From Bacteroidetes bacterium 43-16 (GTDB taxonomy: Bacteria > Bacteroidota > Bacteroidia > Chitinophagales > Chitinophagaceae), in the NCBI GenBank assembly GCA_001897525.1, contig MKTB01000008.1, positions 84,399 to 148,398 on the forward strand: a stretch of DNA of 64,000 nt, given 5' to 3'. Shown in pieces: positions 1-9,369 of this stretch. The notes under the pieces were generated by a model. That model had not been told where the DNA came from. It worked only from the letters and a program-made list of their open reading frames with translations, and searched no databases. Position 1 is the first letter of the stretch. Each line of letters begins with the position of its first letter. The position numbers and the translations under genes are program-made.

Positions 1-2140
1 GTTTCATCGCAGGAAACTTAGGCAATTCGCTGTATTTCACTTTTACCGCATCACCGGCCTCTGTCCACGCTTTGAGGTCTGCCTCTATATAATATACGTC
101 CTGTTTGATGTCAAACTCTTTAAGTCTTGCCGGTTCAACTTTTATGGCTTTGGCCAGCACCGCTTTTCCTCTTACCCATTCAATGCCATTTTCCAGTGTA
201 TTTTCTTTGGTCTTTTGTATCCCGGAGATGGCTAGAAGCTGTGCTACAATACCTTTTGCAATGTATATAGATTGAGGTTCTGCTTTGGACAACCATTGCT
301 GGTCGCGGTACATACCCGTCAGCCATATGCCTAATTTAGCTTCCTGCTTGTAGTTGCCGGGAGCAGACTGGCTGTAAATATTACCCAGTTCAAATAACAT
401 TAAATGCTGCTGCTTGCGGTTAATGTTATAAGCCAATACTTCTAATCCGCTTTCCATTAACTCTGGCCTCATGACATCCAGTTCGCTGGAAAGGTTGTTC
501 AGCATGGCCACCATATTGTCATATCCGGGATAATATTTAGAGTTCGTAATGGAATTGGTCACGATCTCGTGCAGTCCCAGGTGACACAGATGATTGGCGA
601 TTTTTTCTTTCCATTTCCTGTCCGCAGGTTCAGGGCGTGTGTTTAAAGACATGCTGATCTGGCCACTGAAGTTGATATTGTCTAAGCCATCTATTCTTAA
701 CACCTCTTCTGCCAGGTCTGCGGCCTGGTGTACATCGGCCTTGTTGCCGGGAACCAGCACTTCAAAGCCTGCATCATCATGCGCCACAATGCTGAAGCCC
801 AGGTTTTCCAGGATATTCAGTATCGCCTGGTTGTCATATTCTTTACCGCAAAGCTGGTTGATATAGGCAAAGGTGGTCTTTATATTACGTTGTGGCAGGG
901 CCACCGGGTACAGGTCTGTTGTGGCGGATGCCAGGCGGCCACCGGCAATTTCCAGGATCAGGTCTATGGCTCTTTGCAGGGCCACCGGTACGAGGTTGAT
1001 GTCTACTCCTTTCTCAAAATGAGTAGCAGCATCAGTCCTTAAGCCATGATGTAAGGATGTTCTTCGGATCGTTTTAGGATCAAAATAGGCGCTTTCCAGG
1101 AAAATGTTCCTGGTGCCTGCAGTGATACCGGAATCGAAACCTCCGAATACACCGGCAAGGCACATTCCTTTTGCTGCATCACAGATCACCAGGTCTGAGG
1201 ACCGTAGCTTGATCTCCTTCTCGTCCAGGGTTTTGAATACCGTTCCTTCCGGCAATTTTTTTACAATGATTTGCTGCCCCGCTATTTTATCATAGTCAAA
1301 AGCATGAAGAGGCTGGCCATATTCATGGAGCACAAAATTTGTAATGTCCACGATATTATTCAAAGGTCTTAAACCTATTGCTTTTAAGCGCAGCTGCAGC
1401 CACTCCGGGGAGTCGGCCACCGTAATGCCTTCAATGGTCGTTCCCATATACCTGGGACAAGCCTCTGTATCGGCTACCTGTACCTCGATCGCTAATGAAG
1501 CTGAGGGTTCGGTAGCTTTCAGGGCAGGGCTTTGCACCTTATGCTTGCTGCCATTGTGGTGATTAAGGTAAGCACATACATCTCTTGCCACACCGATATG
1601 GCTCATCGCATCTGTCCTGTTGGGCGTTAAACCGATACTGATGGTGCTGTCTGCGGCAGCAATGTTGAAGTATTCCGCAGCAGGGGTACCTACAGGAGCA
1701 TCCTCCGGTAAGACCATAATGCCCTCATGACTTTTGCCCAGGCCTATCTCATCTTCAGCACAGATCATCCCTTCACTGGCATATCCTCTTATTTTTGCTT
1801 TTTTAATAGGGAAAGGCTCGCCGGAAACCGGGTAGACCGTAGCCCCTACAGGAGCTACTACTACAAGCTGGCCTGCCGCCACATTGGGCGCACCGCAAAC
1901 GATGGGTACAATATTACCATTGTCCAGCTCAACAGTGGTCAGGCTCAGCTTGTCTGCATCAGGATGTTTTTCCCGGCTCAGTACTTTGCCGATCATTAAT
2001 CCTGCCAGGCTTCCTCTGATCGCTTCAGACTTTTCTATTGACTCTACTTCTAAACCTATACTTGTAAGAATATTACTTAAGTCATCAATATTTACGGGTT
2101 CCGGAAGATATTCCATCAACCAATTGTAGGATATTTTCAT
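1..2140 (-). CDS. pheT: Phenylalanine--tRNA ligase beta subunit (partial)
   Basis: This is the beta chain of the alpha2-beta2 enzyme that charges tRNA-Phe in the cytoplasm. The gene reads leftward from an ATG at 2138-2140 and runs off the window edge after 713 open codons, against about 800 in the family, so the C-terminal anticodon-binding (ferredoxin-fold) domain is cut off. The N-terminus (MKISYNWLMEYL) is typical. A tRNA-binding OB domain lies at about residues 40-150 (motif CGAPNVAAGQ), followed by the B3/B4 and B5 regions (motif GLRTDAATHFEKG) and the catalytic-like core. The reading frame is clean. A TAnnTTTG-type promoter sits just upstream. Confidence 0.96.
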   Translation of the reverse strand, partial: MKISYNWLMEYLPEPVNIDDLSNILTSIGLEVESIEKSEAIRGSLAGLMIGKVLSREKHPDADKLSLTTVELDNGNIVPIVCGAPNVAAGQLVVVAPVGATVYPVSGEPFPIKKAKIRGYASEGMICAEDEIGLGKSHEGIMVLPEDAPVGTPAAEYFNIAAADSTISIGLTPNRTDAMSHIGVARDVCAYLNHHNGSKHKVQSPALKATEPSASLAIEVQVADTEACPRYMGTTIEGITVADSPEWLQLRLKAIGLRPLNNIVDITNFVLHEYGQPLHAFDYDKIAGQQIIVKKLPEGTVFKTLDEKEIKLRSSDLVICDAAKGMCLAGVFGGFDSGITAGTRNIFLESAYFDPKTIRRTSLHHGLRTDAATHFEKGVDINLVPVALQRAIDLILEIAGGRLASATTDLYPVALPQRNIKTTFAYINQLCGKEYDNQAILNILENLGFSIVAHDDAGFEVLVPGNKADVHQAADLAEEVLRIDGLDNINFSGQISMSLNTRPEPADRKWKEKIANHLCHLGLHEIVTNSITNSKYYPGYDNMVAMLNNLSSELDVMRPELMESGLEVLAYNINRKQQHLMLFELGNIYSQSAPGNYKQEAKLGIWLTGMYRDQQWLSKAEPQSIYIAKGIVAQLLAISGIQKTKENTLENGIEWVRGKAVLAKAIKVEPARLKEFDIKQDVYYIEADLKAWTEAGDAVKVKYSELPKFPAMK

Positions 2141-2182
2141 TGCTTAAATATAGCTAATTTTTCTATGTTAATTTTTGACAGG

Positions 2183-2211
2183 CAAAGTTACTACTATTTT
2201 ATAAGGATCAA
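2183..2211 (-). promoter_or_regulatory. Predicted promoter of pheT
   Basis: Read on the minus strand, TAACTTTG (2190 to 2183) matches the Bacteroidota -7 consensus TAnnTTTG. A TTG at 2211 to 2209 lies 18 bp upstream as the -33 element. The start codon is about 43 bp downstream. Confidence 0.5.
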
Positions 2212-2323
2212 CAGGTGAAATCCGGCGTTTTTTGATGGCATTGTCAGGATAATGTCATCGAAGAGAATTGTTAAACTTGTTATTACAGGAGTCGCAGGAG
2301 GTTCAATGAATTTATTAAAGTAT

Positions 2324-2331
2324 TAAATTTG
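2324..2331 (+). promoter_or_regulatory. Predicted -7 element upstream of the metalloprotease
   Basis: TAAATTTG matches TAnnTTTG. No convincing -33 TTTG lies at the expected distance. Transcription from here would leave a leader of roughly 100 nt that includes the hairpin at 2347-2396. Confidence 0.35.
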
Positions 2332-2346
2332 AGGGGAAATGTAAAT

Positions 2347-2400
2347 ACACAAAGCTTTTGAGCTGTTTAACTTTCAGCCGCTCGGATGCTTTGTGTGATT
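2347..2400 (+). other. Leader hairpin before the metalloprotease gene
   Basis: A perfect 9-bp inverted repeat (ACACAAAGC at 2347-2355, GCTTTGTGT at 2388-2396) encloses a further partial stem (GAGCTG at 2360-2365 against CAGC/CTC at 2375-2383). A T-rich run follows at 2399-2406. It looks like an intrinsic terminator but sits between the predicted promoter and the ATG at 2441, with no other gene ending nearby, so it may act as a leader or attenuator. With the -7 element it accounts for the gap 2141-2440. Confidence 0.4.
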
Positions 2401-2440
2401 TTTTTAATTAAAAGATAGTCGTTAAATTTTTAAAGGGTAA

Positions 2441-4681
2441 ATGAAAAAATTAATTTTGATGGGTTTGGCCATCTCAGGAATCGGAACTGTGGCTTTCGCC
2501 CAAAATCCGGCATGGCAACCAAAGGTGATTTCCGCAAGTGTAGCTTATCCTGCTTTTGGATTTAAGTTGGAAGCAGCACGTTTACAAACAGTACTTACGG
2601 CTGCCGGGAATACGCATTTGAATGCAGGTGTTTTGGAATTACCAAGCCCAGAAGGCAAGACCCGGAGTTTTAAAGTCTGGAGAAACACATTGATACCTGC
2701 AGCATTGCAATCAAAATTCCCGGATGTATGGTCCTTTAGCGGAACCAGCACCGATAATCAAAGTGTTACAATAAAACTGGAGTATTCGCCCCGCGGTCTT
2801 TATGCCATGGTTTTTGATGGCGAGCAGACTTATTTCATTGATCCTGCTGATGTAGGTAGTAATGAATATAAAGCCTATTGGAAATCAGATGCGCAGATCA
2901 ACCCGCTGAATGAGGTGGCCTGCCAGGTAGAAGAAAATATAGATAATAGTGGTGCTCCGGCTGGCAGAACAAAAGTGGCCGGTTTTACTTTAGGTAGCAT
3001 TAAGCGTACTTACAGGCTGGCATTGAGCTGTACCGGGGAGTATGCAGAAGCTGTGGCAGGTGTCAACCCTACTAAGCAGGCTGTATTTGCCGCTATGGTA
3101 ACGACGATGAACCGGGTGAATGGTATTTATGAAAGAGAGCTGGCGGTGACCATGCAGTTTATTGCCAATAATGACCTGGTGATCTATACCGATGCTACTA
3201 CAGACCCTTTTACCGCAAACAATAACGGAGACCAGTTGCTGGGACAAAATCAAAGTAATACCAGCAGCGTGATCGGTAATGCAAACTATGATATCGGGCA
3301 CATCTTCAGTACCGGAGCCGGTGGTGTAGCTATACTGGGCAGCGTATGCCAGAATAATGTAAAAGCAAGAGGGGTTACGGGCAGACCTAGCCCGGTAGGT
3401 GATCCTTTTGATGTGGATTATGTGTCCCATGAAATGGGCCATCAATTCGGGGCAGACCACTCCTTTAATAAATGTACGGGTACAGAGAATGCTTCTACGG
3501 CATATGAGCCGGGTGGGGGATCTACCATCATGGGTTACGCAGGTATTTGCGGATCGGTGAATAATTTGCAGACCAACTCAAACGACTATTTTCATAAGAC
3601 AAGCCTTGGCGAAATCAATGAATGGCTGGAGAACGGTAATGTAGGTTCTTGTCCTACCACACAAGCGGGCTATACGGCACCTACTTTTACTGTAGGTACC
3701 AATGAGTACCAGATCCCGTTGCAGACTCCCTTTGAATTAGATTTTCCTGTAGTAACGCCGGCTGGTACCAATACCACTGTGCTGACCAATATGGAACAAT
3801 ATAACCTGGGTAACTACCGCTCTGATGAAACGGAAAGCGCTAGCTTCGGCAATGGACCATCTTTCCGGTCTTTTACTCCCAATGCAGATAATTACAGGTC
3901 TTTCCCGAGGAATACCATCCTGAGAGGCGGCCTGCTCACCACAAAAGGAGAGCGACTGACGACTGTAGAGCGTGCTTACCGTATCGCTTATAATGCCAGG
4001 GAAATACACGCTGATGGTTATGGAACGATCAACAGTGCCAACAGCTTTACAAATATTAATGCTGTAGGTAACACAGGACCTTTCAGGATCTTGTACCCGA
4101 GCCAAAATGATTCTATCATCAGGAACAGTGTTACTACTATTCACTGGGATGTGGCTAACTCAGATGTTGCACCTATCAATTGCAGTAATGTAGATATTTA
4201 TCTGTCTACAGACGGAGGGGCTACTTTCCCTCTGGTATTGGCTCAGAATGTGCCGAATACCGGTAGTGCTGATGTGACGATCCCGGACCTGGCCATTAAT
4301 ACTGCCCGTATTAAGATCAAAGCTTCCGGCAATATTTTCTTCTCCTTTTCCAGAATGAATGTGGTGATCGGTAATACGGCCAGCATTTTTGATACCACTA
4401 ATACGACCAGTGTGCGTGATGTGGTAAAAGAAAACCCTATTAATATTTACCCTAATCCTGCAATGGATATCCTGAACGTGGAATTACAGACACTGAAGGC
4501 CCAGGAAGGTAAGCTTGCTTTGGTAAATGCAGTAGGACAGGTAGTATGGACCGGGACGATCAGCAGGAGCAATGCGGCCCTTAAGATCAATACGGCACAG
4601 CTTGCTCAAGGCATTTATATATTGAAGTATAAAAATAATGCAGGAGAAGATTTCTACCGGAAAGTTTCTGTATTGAAGTAA
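2441..4681 (+). CDS. Secreted reprolysin-like zinc metalloprotease with T9SS sorting domain
   Basis: This is a predicted secreted metalloendopeptidase of 746 residues. A Sec signal peptide (MKKLILMGLAISGIGTVAFA) starts it. The metzincin motif HExxHxxGxxH is present as HEMGHQFGADH at residues 330-340, and a Met-turn (STIMGY, Met364) follows, so both parts of a reprolysin/M12B-type zinc site are intact. After a middle region of beta-rich sequence, the last 80 or so residues (from INIYPNPAMD to RKVSVLK) form a type A type IX secretion sorting domain, which directs export across the outer membrane. The gene appears monocistronic. Its substrate cannot be read from the sequence. Confidence 0.92.
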   Translation: MKKLILMGLAISGIGTVAFAQNPAWQPKVISASVAYPAFGFKLEAARLQTVLTAAGNTHLNAGVLELPSPEGKTRSFKVWRNTLIPAALQSKFPDVWSFSGTSTDNQSVTIKLEYSPRGLYAMVFDGEQTYFIDPADVGSNEYKAYWKSDAQINPLNEVACQVEENIDNSGAPAGRTKVAGFTLGSIKRTYRLALSCTGEYAEAVAGVNPTKQAVFAAMVTTMNRVNGIYERELAVTMQFIANNDLVIYTDATTDPFTANNNGDQLLGQNQSNTSSVIGNANYDIGHIFSTGAGGVAILGSVCQNNVKARGVTGRPSPVGDPFDVDYVSHEMGHQFGADHSFNKCTGTENASTAYEPGGGSTIMGYAGICGSVNNLQTNSNDYFHKTSLGEINEWLENGNVGSCPTTQAGYTAPTFTVGTNEYQIPLQTPFELDFPVVTPAGTNTTVLTNMEQYNLGNYRSDETESASFGNGPSFRSFTPNADNYRSFPRNTILRGGLLTTKGERLTTVERAYRIAYNAREIHADGYGTINSANSFTNINAVGNTGPFRILYPSQNDSIIRNSVTTIHWDVANSDVAPINCSNVDIYLSTDGGATFPLVLAQNVPNTGSADVTIPDLAINTARIKIKASGNIFFSFSRMNVVIGNTASIFDTTNTTSVRDVVKENPINIYPNPAMDILNVELQTLKAQEGKLALVNAVGQVVWTGTISRSNAALKINTAQLAQGIYILKYKNNAGEDFYRKVSVLK

Positions 4682-4745
4682 TGTTTTTTGTTTTAATTAT
4701 GGATTATTTCACATCTATCTAACAATAGGTGTCGATTATAAAAAT

Positions 4746-4753
4746 TACATTTG
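4746..4753 (+). promoter_or_regulatory. Predicted -7 element of the small membrane protein gene
   Basis: TACATTTG matches TAnnTTTG and lies 41 bp before the ATG at 4794. No clear -33 element was found. Confidence 0.35.
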
Positions 4754-4793
4754 TAGTGTAAACAAAAACGTAAACAAAATAAACGAAAATCTT

Positions 4794-5003
4794 ATGGGAA
4801 ACAAAACAAGAGGTGGCGGTTTGCTCGCTCTGGGATTAGCAGCAGCAGCATATTGGATCTGGGGCATGAAGAAAGAAGACAAGGATAAAGTGAAAGCAAA
4901 AGTTGCGGATGCAGGTAATAAGATCAAAGAAAAAATCCCTCAGGACCTTAAAGATAAAGTTGAAGGATTTTTGAATAAGACCAAAGGAAGCTCAGCTTCT
5001 TAA
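4794..5003 (+). CDS. Small single-pass membrane protein
   Basis: The product is a 69-residue protein with a glycine-rich start, one hydrophobic segment (about residues 10-24, LLALGLAAAAYWIWG) and a strongly charged Lys/Asp-rich amphipathic helix (about 26-62). This recalls YtxH-like or general-stress small membrane proteins, but no family can be fixed. It is probably anchored in the inner membrane with the charged helix in the cytoplasm. A -7 element upstream and a strong intrinsic terminator just downstream support a real single-gene transcript. Confidence 0.7.
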   Translation: MGNKTRGGGLLALGLAAAAYWIWGMKKEDKDKVKAKVADAGNKIKEKIPQDLKDKVEGFLNKTKGSSAS

Positions 5004-5020
5004 GGACAAAGACAGATAGA

Positions 5021-5053
5021 AAAAGGCACAAACATTCGTTTGTGCCTTTTTTT
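5021..5053 (+). terminator. Intrinsic terminator
   Basis: A 13-bp stem (5021-5033 with 5038-5050), a 4-nt loop and a run of T form a classic rho-independent terminator for the small membrane protein gene. Confidence 0.85.
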
Positions 5054-5160
5054 GTTTACCTAAGTAGCCATTTAAGTTATCCATCCTCCTTCGGAACAGC
5101 AATAAGCGATTGTAATGGTTGCCAAAATTTTCAATTCCCGGCAATAAAATGTTTTCATCA

Positions 5161-5187
5161 TTGTGATGGAACTTATAACTAACTTTG
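5161..5187 (+). promoter_or_regulatory. Predicted promoter of the lipoprotein gene
   Basis: TAACTTTG at 5180-5187 matches the -7 consensus, with TTG at 5161-5163 as a -33 candidate 16 bp upstream. The ATG is at 5240. Confidence 0.45.
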
Positions 5188-5239
5188 TTACTATGTAATG
5201 CAATAATAATAAAAACAAGGATCTGAAAATTTGAATCAT

Positions 5240-6007
5240 ATGAAAAGAATCACTACACTCTTTGCCGCAACTGCGGCCTGCTGGACACTTTTCTCCTGCA
5301 GTAAGCCCTTATACCGCCCGGAAAGTGTTCATGACCCCATGATCGCCGGCAAAAATGAAGTCACCGCAAGTGGCTCTGTATTGATCATGGCTCCTTATGG
5401 CTTTCCTTCTTTTGACCTGGGCCTGGGCTACTCTCCGGTCAACCGTCTGGCCATCAAAGCAGCCATCCGTGCGCGCTCAAAAGCAGATCTGTATACGACC
5501 GATTCAGACGATTTTCGTAAAACCTTAAACGGGACTACTGTAGAAGGCGGGCTGGGCTATTATGCACCTATAGATGACAATATGTTTTTTACCGTTTATG
5601 CTAACCTTATGTGGGGTCATAACCAGTATCACGATTACAGGGTATCTGACCGGCATACCGATGAGCTGCTGGAATATAACTACAAGGCATTTGGTATACA
5701 ACCGGCTGTTGTATTTGTGAAGCAACGTGCCCGCATGTCTACCGGGATACGGGCAAGCCTCTACCAATATGATATCCGGCAAGCCATTAATACCGTTACG
5801 CCGGACTATTACCAGGTAAAGGAAGGCAAATTATATCCTGTTGTTGAACCTTACTACGCAGTAGAGGTGGGTGGAAAAAACATCCGTTTCTTTGGACAGG
5901 CCGGTTTTTCTATCGTTCCCTCAGAATTGACGACCGATTCAGAAAATATCTTTCCTAAGCTATCTATCGGTATTAACCTGAGATTTGGCGGTATGGGCAA
6001 GCGCTAA
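5240..6007 (+). CDS. Putative outer-membrane lipoprotein, unknown function
   Basis: This 255-residue protein has a lipoprotein signal peptide ending in LFSC (Cys near residue 19), so it is likely lipidated. The rest is rich in alternating hydrophobic and aromatic residues and ends in a strand-like segment (SIGINLRFGG), suggesting a beta-barrel or outer-membrane-associated fold. The frame also opens at a TTG at 5231. The ATG at 5240 is preferred because it places a standard signal peptide at the N-terminus. No recognisable enzyme motif was seen. It converges on rnr across a long shared terminator. Confidence 0.75.
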   Translation: MKRITTLFAATAACWTLFSCSKPLYRPESVHDPMIAGKNEVTASGSVLIMAPYGFPSFDLGLGYSPVNRLAIKAAIRARSKADLYTTDSDDFRKTLNGTTVEGGLGYYAPIDDNMFFTVYANLMWGHNQYHDYRVSDRHTDELLEYNYKAFGIQPAVVFVKQRARMSTGIRASLYQYDIRQAINTVTPDYYQVKEGKLYPVVEPYYAVEVGGKNIRFFGQAGFSIVPSELTTDSENIFPKLSIGINLRFGGMGKR

Positions 6008-6077
6008 GCTTATTGAGAAAAGACAATGATTTATGATGCTCAGGGTGGTACATTATTGAACGCACGCTTTAATAAAT

Positions 6078-6128
6078 ATATAAATAGTGAAGGGATGGCT
6101 CATTGAACCATCCCTTCACTATTTATAT
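6078..6128. terminator. Bidirectional intrinsic terminator
   Basis: A perfect 21-bp inverted repeat (6078-6098 with 6108-6128) around a 9-nt loop lies between two convergent genes. A/T runs on both sides let it end transcription from both directions. Confidence 0.85.
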
Positions 6129-6136
6129 CATTGCTA

Positions 6137-8254
6137 TTAATCTTCTTTTTTCTTTTTTTCTTTCTGCACTTTTGGTCCTTTCGGGGCCTTTGTGGTTTTT
6201 GTTGCTTTTGACGCTTTCGCGGCTTTCGTTGCTGCTTGCCCGTTCTTCGTTTTGGAAGCCACCGCTTTCTTCGGCTTTTTTGCCGGTTGGTCGTCTACAT
6301 AGCCGAAGTCGATCTGGCGTTTTTCCAGGTCGGCACGCTCTACCAGGATCTTGATCTTATCACCGATCCTGAATTTACGGTTGGTGGAGAAGCCTACGAG
6401 GGCATACTCACTCTCTACAAAAGTAAACTCATCGATTTCATTAAGATCAGCAATAGAGATCATGCCTTCACATTTATGCTCGATCGTCTCTGCCCAGAAG
6501 CCGGTAGCTGCTACTCCGCTGATCAGGGCTTCAAAGGTTTCTCCTACATGCTTGCTCATGTACTCTACCTGTTTGTACTTATCTGCCGTCCGTTCTGCTT
6601 CCATCGCTTTCCTTTCGCGGTCTGAGCAGTGTTGGCATTTCATTTCCATTTGTTTATCAAGCTTCACCTCGTTGTCGATCACTTGCTGCACAATCCTGTG
6701 CACCATCACATCGGGATACCTTCTTATGGGGGAGGTGAAATGGCAGTAATCTTCAAAGCCCAGCCCGTAGTGGCCAATGTTTTCTGTGCTGTAGACAGCT
6801 TTGGACATAGTTCTGATCCCTAATTGCTCCAGGATATGCTGCTCTGGTTTGCCATCTACATCTTTCAACATCTGGTTGAAGGAGGTGGCTATGGTATCCG
6901 GGTTAGTCAGGAGTAATTTATAGCCAAACCTGGACGCAAACTGGGCAAAATTGGCCAGCTTGTCTTCATTGGGCAGATCATGGATACGATAAGGGAAAGG
7001 AATATCTGTCTTGTTCACTTTCCTTTTGCCTACATAAGCCGCGACTGTCCTGTTGGCTAAGAGCATGAATTCTTCAATCAGTTTATTGGCATCCTTGCTT
7101 TCTTTAACCATAATACCTATCGGCACGCCATCTTCATCTAATTTGAAGCGGATCTCCTGGGAAGAGAAATTGATAGCACCTTTCTTAAAGCGCTCTTCTC
7201 TTAGGTTTTTAGCAATTTTATCCAGGGTCAGGATCGCTTCTGAATGCGTTCCGGTACCTGTTTCGATCACTTCCTGCGCTTCCTCATAAGTAAAGCGCTT
7301 ATCAGAATGGATCACTGTTCTTCCGATCCAGTATTGCTTTACTTCTCCTTGTTCGGTCATTTGAAAAATCGCGGAGAAAGTAAATTTATCTTCATTGGGC
7401 CTTAAAGAGCAGAGTACATTGGAAATATGCTCCGGCAGCATGGGTAATACCCGGTCCGGCAGGTAAACAGAGGTGGCCCTTTGATAAGCCTCCTTGTCCA
7501 GTTCTGTGCCCGGTTGTACATAATGGCTCACATCTGCGATGTGTACCCCGATCTCGTAAAGCCCGTTTTTTAATAAACGGAAAGAGATGGCATCATCAAA
7601 ATCTTTGGCATCTGCAGGGTCAATAGTAAGGGTAAGAATATCCCGGCAGTCTTTACGTTTTGCAATTTCATCTTCCGGTAAAGTTTCAGAAAGGGCCTCA
7701 CTTTCTTTGAGTGCACCTTCAGAAAACCTTAATTGGAAGCCGGCATCTAAAAGGATTTCTTTCATGGCTACCTGGTTATCCCTTTCGCCGGTCAGTAGTT
7801 CTACGATTTCACCTTCGGGATTCTTTTTACCATTGCCCCATTCTTTTATGTGTGCAATGGCCTTATCGCCCGTTTTACCGCCTTTAAGGGCTTTGGTAGG
7901 AATGAAAATATCAAAGTTGATATTGTCTTTATCCGGGATCAAGAAACCAAAGGATTCGGATACTTCCAGTACCCCTGTAAACTCTTCCTGTGATCTTTGA
8001 ATGATATCTATGACCTTTCCTTCCGGTCTGCCATTATTACTTACTTTGGTGATGCTGACTTTCACTTTGTCACCATCAATTGCATTTTTTAAATCGTCGG
8101 GCCTGACCAAAACGTCTTTATCCCAACCTTCTACAATCACAAAACCCATTCCTGTTCTTGTGATGTCTAAAACACCTACTTTATTCGTCCCTTCAATACT
8201 GCTTTTTTTCTTATTTTGAGGAATGTATTGTGATTTACCTTTTTTCTTCGACAT
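6137..8254 (-). CDS. rnr: Ribonuclease R
   Basis: This is a processive 3'-5' exoribonuclease of the RNB family (705 residues) that degrades structured RNA. N-terminal OB/cold-shock domains (about residues 25-160) precede the RNB catalytic domain. The metal-binding signature DPADAKDFDDA is present at about 210-222, and the region around YCHFTSPIRRYPD is intact. A C-terminal S1 domain follows (about 565-650). The last 45 or so residues are a Lys/Ala/Thr-rich tail ending in KKKKED, probably disordered and RNA-binding. It is divergent from tatD and seems to be a single-gene unit. Confidence 0.95.
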   Translation of the reverse strand: MSKKKGKSQYIPQNKKKSSIEGTNKVGVLDITRTGMGFVIVEGWDKDVLVRPDDLKNAIDGDKVKVSITKVSNNGRPEGKVIDIIQRSQEEFTGVLEVSESFGFLIPDKDNINFDIFIPTKALKGGKTGDKAIAHIKEWGNGKKNPEGEIVELLTGERDNQVAMKEILLDAGFQLRFSEGALKESEALSETLPEDEIAKRKDCRDILTLTIDPADAKDFDDAISFRLLKNGLYEIGVHIADVSHYVQPGTELDKEAYQRATSVYLPDRVLPMLPEHISNVLCSLRPNEDKFTFSAIFQMTEQGEVKQYWIGRTVIHSDKRFTYEEAQEVIETGTGTHSEAILTLDKIAKNLREERFKKGAINFSSQEIRFKLDEDGVPIGIMVKESKDANKLIEEFMLLANRTVAAYVGKRKVNKTDIPFPYRIHDLPNEDKLANFAQFASRFGYKLLLTNPDTIATSFNQMLKDVDGKPEQHILEQLGIRTMSKAVYSTENIGHYGLGFEDYCHFTSPIRRYPDVMVHRIVQQVIDNEVKLDKQMEMKCQHCSDRERKAMEAERTADKYKQVEYMSKHVGETFEALISGVAATGFWAETIEHKCEGMISIADLNEIDEFTFVESEYALVGFSTNRKFRIGDKIKILVERADLEKRQIDFGYVDDQPAKKPKKAVASKTKNGQAATKAAKASKATKTTKAPKGPKVQKEKKKKED

Positions 8255-8426
8255 GTGTAATAAATTAATCTGTTCTTGTAAAGATAATGTATTTATATAC
8301 GCGTTAAATTAATGAGCTGCTAATTAAGAAAATTTAATGTGCTTATTATCAATGAATATAATAGGTGCATAGAGCAGTAAGCATTAATTATCTTTAAATT
8401 TGCAGGCAGATTTTAAATATTAACAG

Positions 8427-9185
8427 ATGATAGAAACACATGCTCACCTGTATGATGAGCAGTTTGAGCAAGATATAGAAGCGGTTATTGATCGGGCAAA
8501 GGCAGCAGGCGTTACAAAGGCTTACCTGCCCAATTGTGATAGTGGTACGATTGACCAGATGATGCGTTTAGTGGACCGTTATCCTGAATTTTGTATCCCT
8601 ATGATGGGTATACACCCCTGTTATATCAAAGAAGATTTTGAACAGGAACTGGCTATTGCTTATGATTGGCTGAGTAAAGGGCAGTTTGCGGCAATAGGTG
8701 AGATCGGCCTGGATTATCACTGGGACCTGACTTATGTGAGCCAGCAGAAAGCAGCTTTTGAAAGGCAGATCTACTTGGCACTGGAACTGGACCTGCCTAT
8801 TATTATTCATAGCAGGAATGCGACCCAGGACTGTATTGACATGGTAAAGGCAAAGCAGAATGGTAAATTGCGGGGGATCTTCCATTGTTTTGGAGATGGC
8901 GTGGACATCGCACAGCAGGTGATTGACCTGGGCTTTTTGATGGGTATAGGAGGCGTGGTGACGTTTAAGAACAGTGGACTGGCAGAAGTGCTTCAGGCGA
9001 TTGATCTGAAATACCTGGTGCTGGAAACAGATGCTCCTTATCTTGCTCCCGTACCTAAGCGTGGTAAAAGAAATGAAACGGCTTACCTGGCTTATGTGGT
9101 GGATAAAATTGCGGAAATAAAGCAGGTTTCCAAAGAGGAAGTGATCAGGATCACAACAGAGAACGCAGTACAATTATTTGGTTAA
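8427..9185 (+). CDS. TatD family metal-dependent hydrolase
   Basis: This is a 252-residue TIM-barrel hydrolase of the TatD DNase family. The N-terminal HxH metal motif is seen as THAHLYD (His5, His7). A glutamate ligand lies in GEIGLDYHW, further ligands in IIHSRN and GIFHCFG, and the final aspartate in LETDAPYLAP. The length is normal. TatD proteins are Mg-dependent 3'-5' exonucleases linked to DNA repair or turnover. The gene is divergent from rnr across a 172-bp gap that contains TAAATTTG at 8395-8402, a possible -7 element. Confidence 0.93.
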   Translation: MIETHAHLYDEQFEQDIEAVIDRAKAAGVTKAYLPNCDSGTIDQMMRLVDRYPEFCIPMMGIHPCYIKEDFEQELAIAYDWLSKGQFAAIGEIGLDYHWDLTYVSQQKAAFERQIYLALELDLPIIIHSRNATQDCIDMVKAKQNGKLRGIFHCFGDGVDIAQQVIDLGFLMGIGGVVTFKNSGLAEVLQAIDLKYLVLETDAPYLAPVPKRGKRNETAYLAYVVDKIAEIKQVSKEEVIRITTENAVQLFG

Positions 9186-9195
9186 ATGGTGGCCT

Positions 9196-9232
9196 AAACC
9201 TATAAGGTTTTTGAAACCTTATAGGTTTTTAG
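9196..9232 (+). terminator. Terminator hairpin after tatD
   Basis: AAACCTATAAGGTTT (9196-9210) and its exact reverse complement (9214-9228) form a 15-bp stem with a 3-nt loop, followed by a T run. Confidence 0.75.
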
Positions 9233-9279
9233 CGTTTGGATCGGGCAGCGAACGCCTTTGGGAATATAGACAAATTTTG

Positions 9280-9299
9280 AAACCTTATAGGTTTTTTTT
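9280..9299 (+). repeat. Second copy of the AAACCTTATAGGTTT repeat
   Basis: The 15-nt arm seen at 9214-9228 recurs exactly at 9280-9294, followed by eight T. Each copy is itself nearly palindromic, so this can fold into a small second hairpin. It lies downstream of the convergent SDR gene. Confidence 0.6.
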
Positions 9300-9369
9300 G
9301 CCTGCCCGGATAGGCACGGCAAATACACTATAACAGATCAATCTGGTGATTCCCGGAAAGCCTTCTTGT

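Noticed and set aside
594..2129. Several plus-strand open frames across 594-2129
   Set aside because: They are antisense to the clean pheT frame and have no plausible protein features.
6351..8219. Plus-strand open frames inside rnr
   Set aside because: Antisense shadows of a well-supported RNase R gene.
9196..9299. The AAACCTTATAGGTTT copies as attachment sites of a mobile element
   Set aside because: They are only about 66 bp apart, contain no integrase or gene between them, and work as terminator hairpins.
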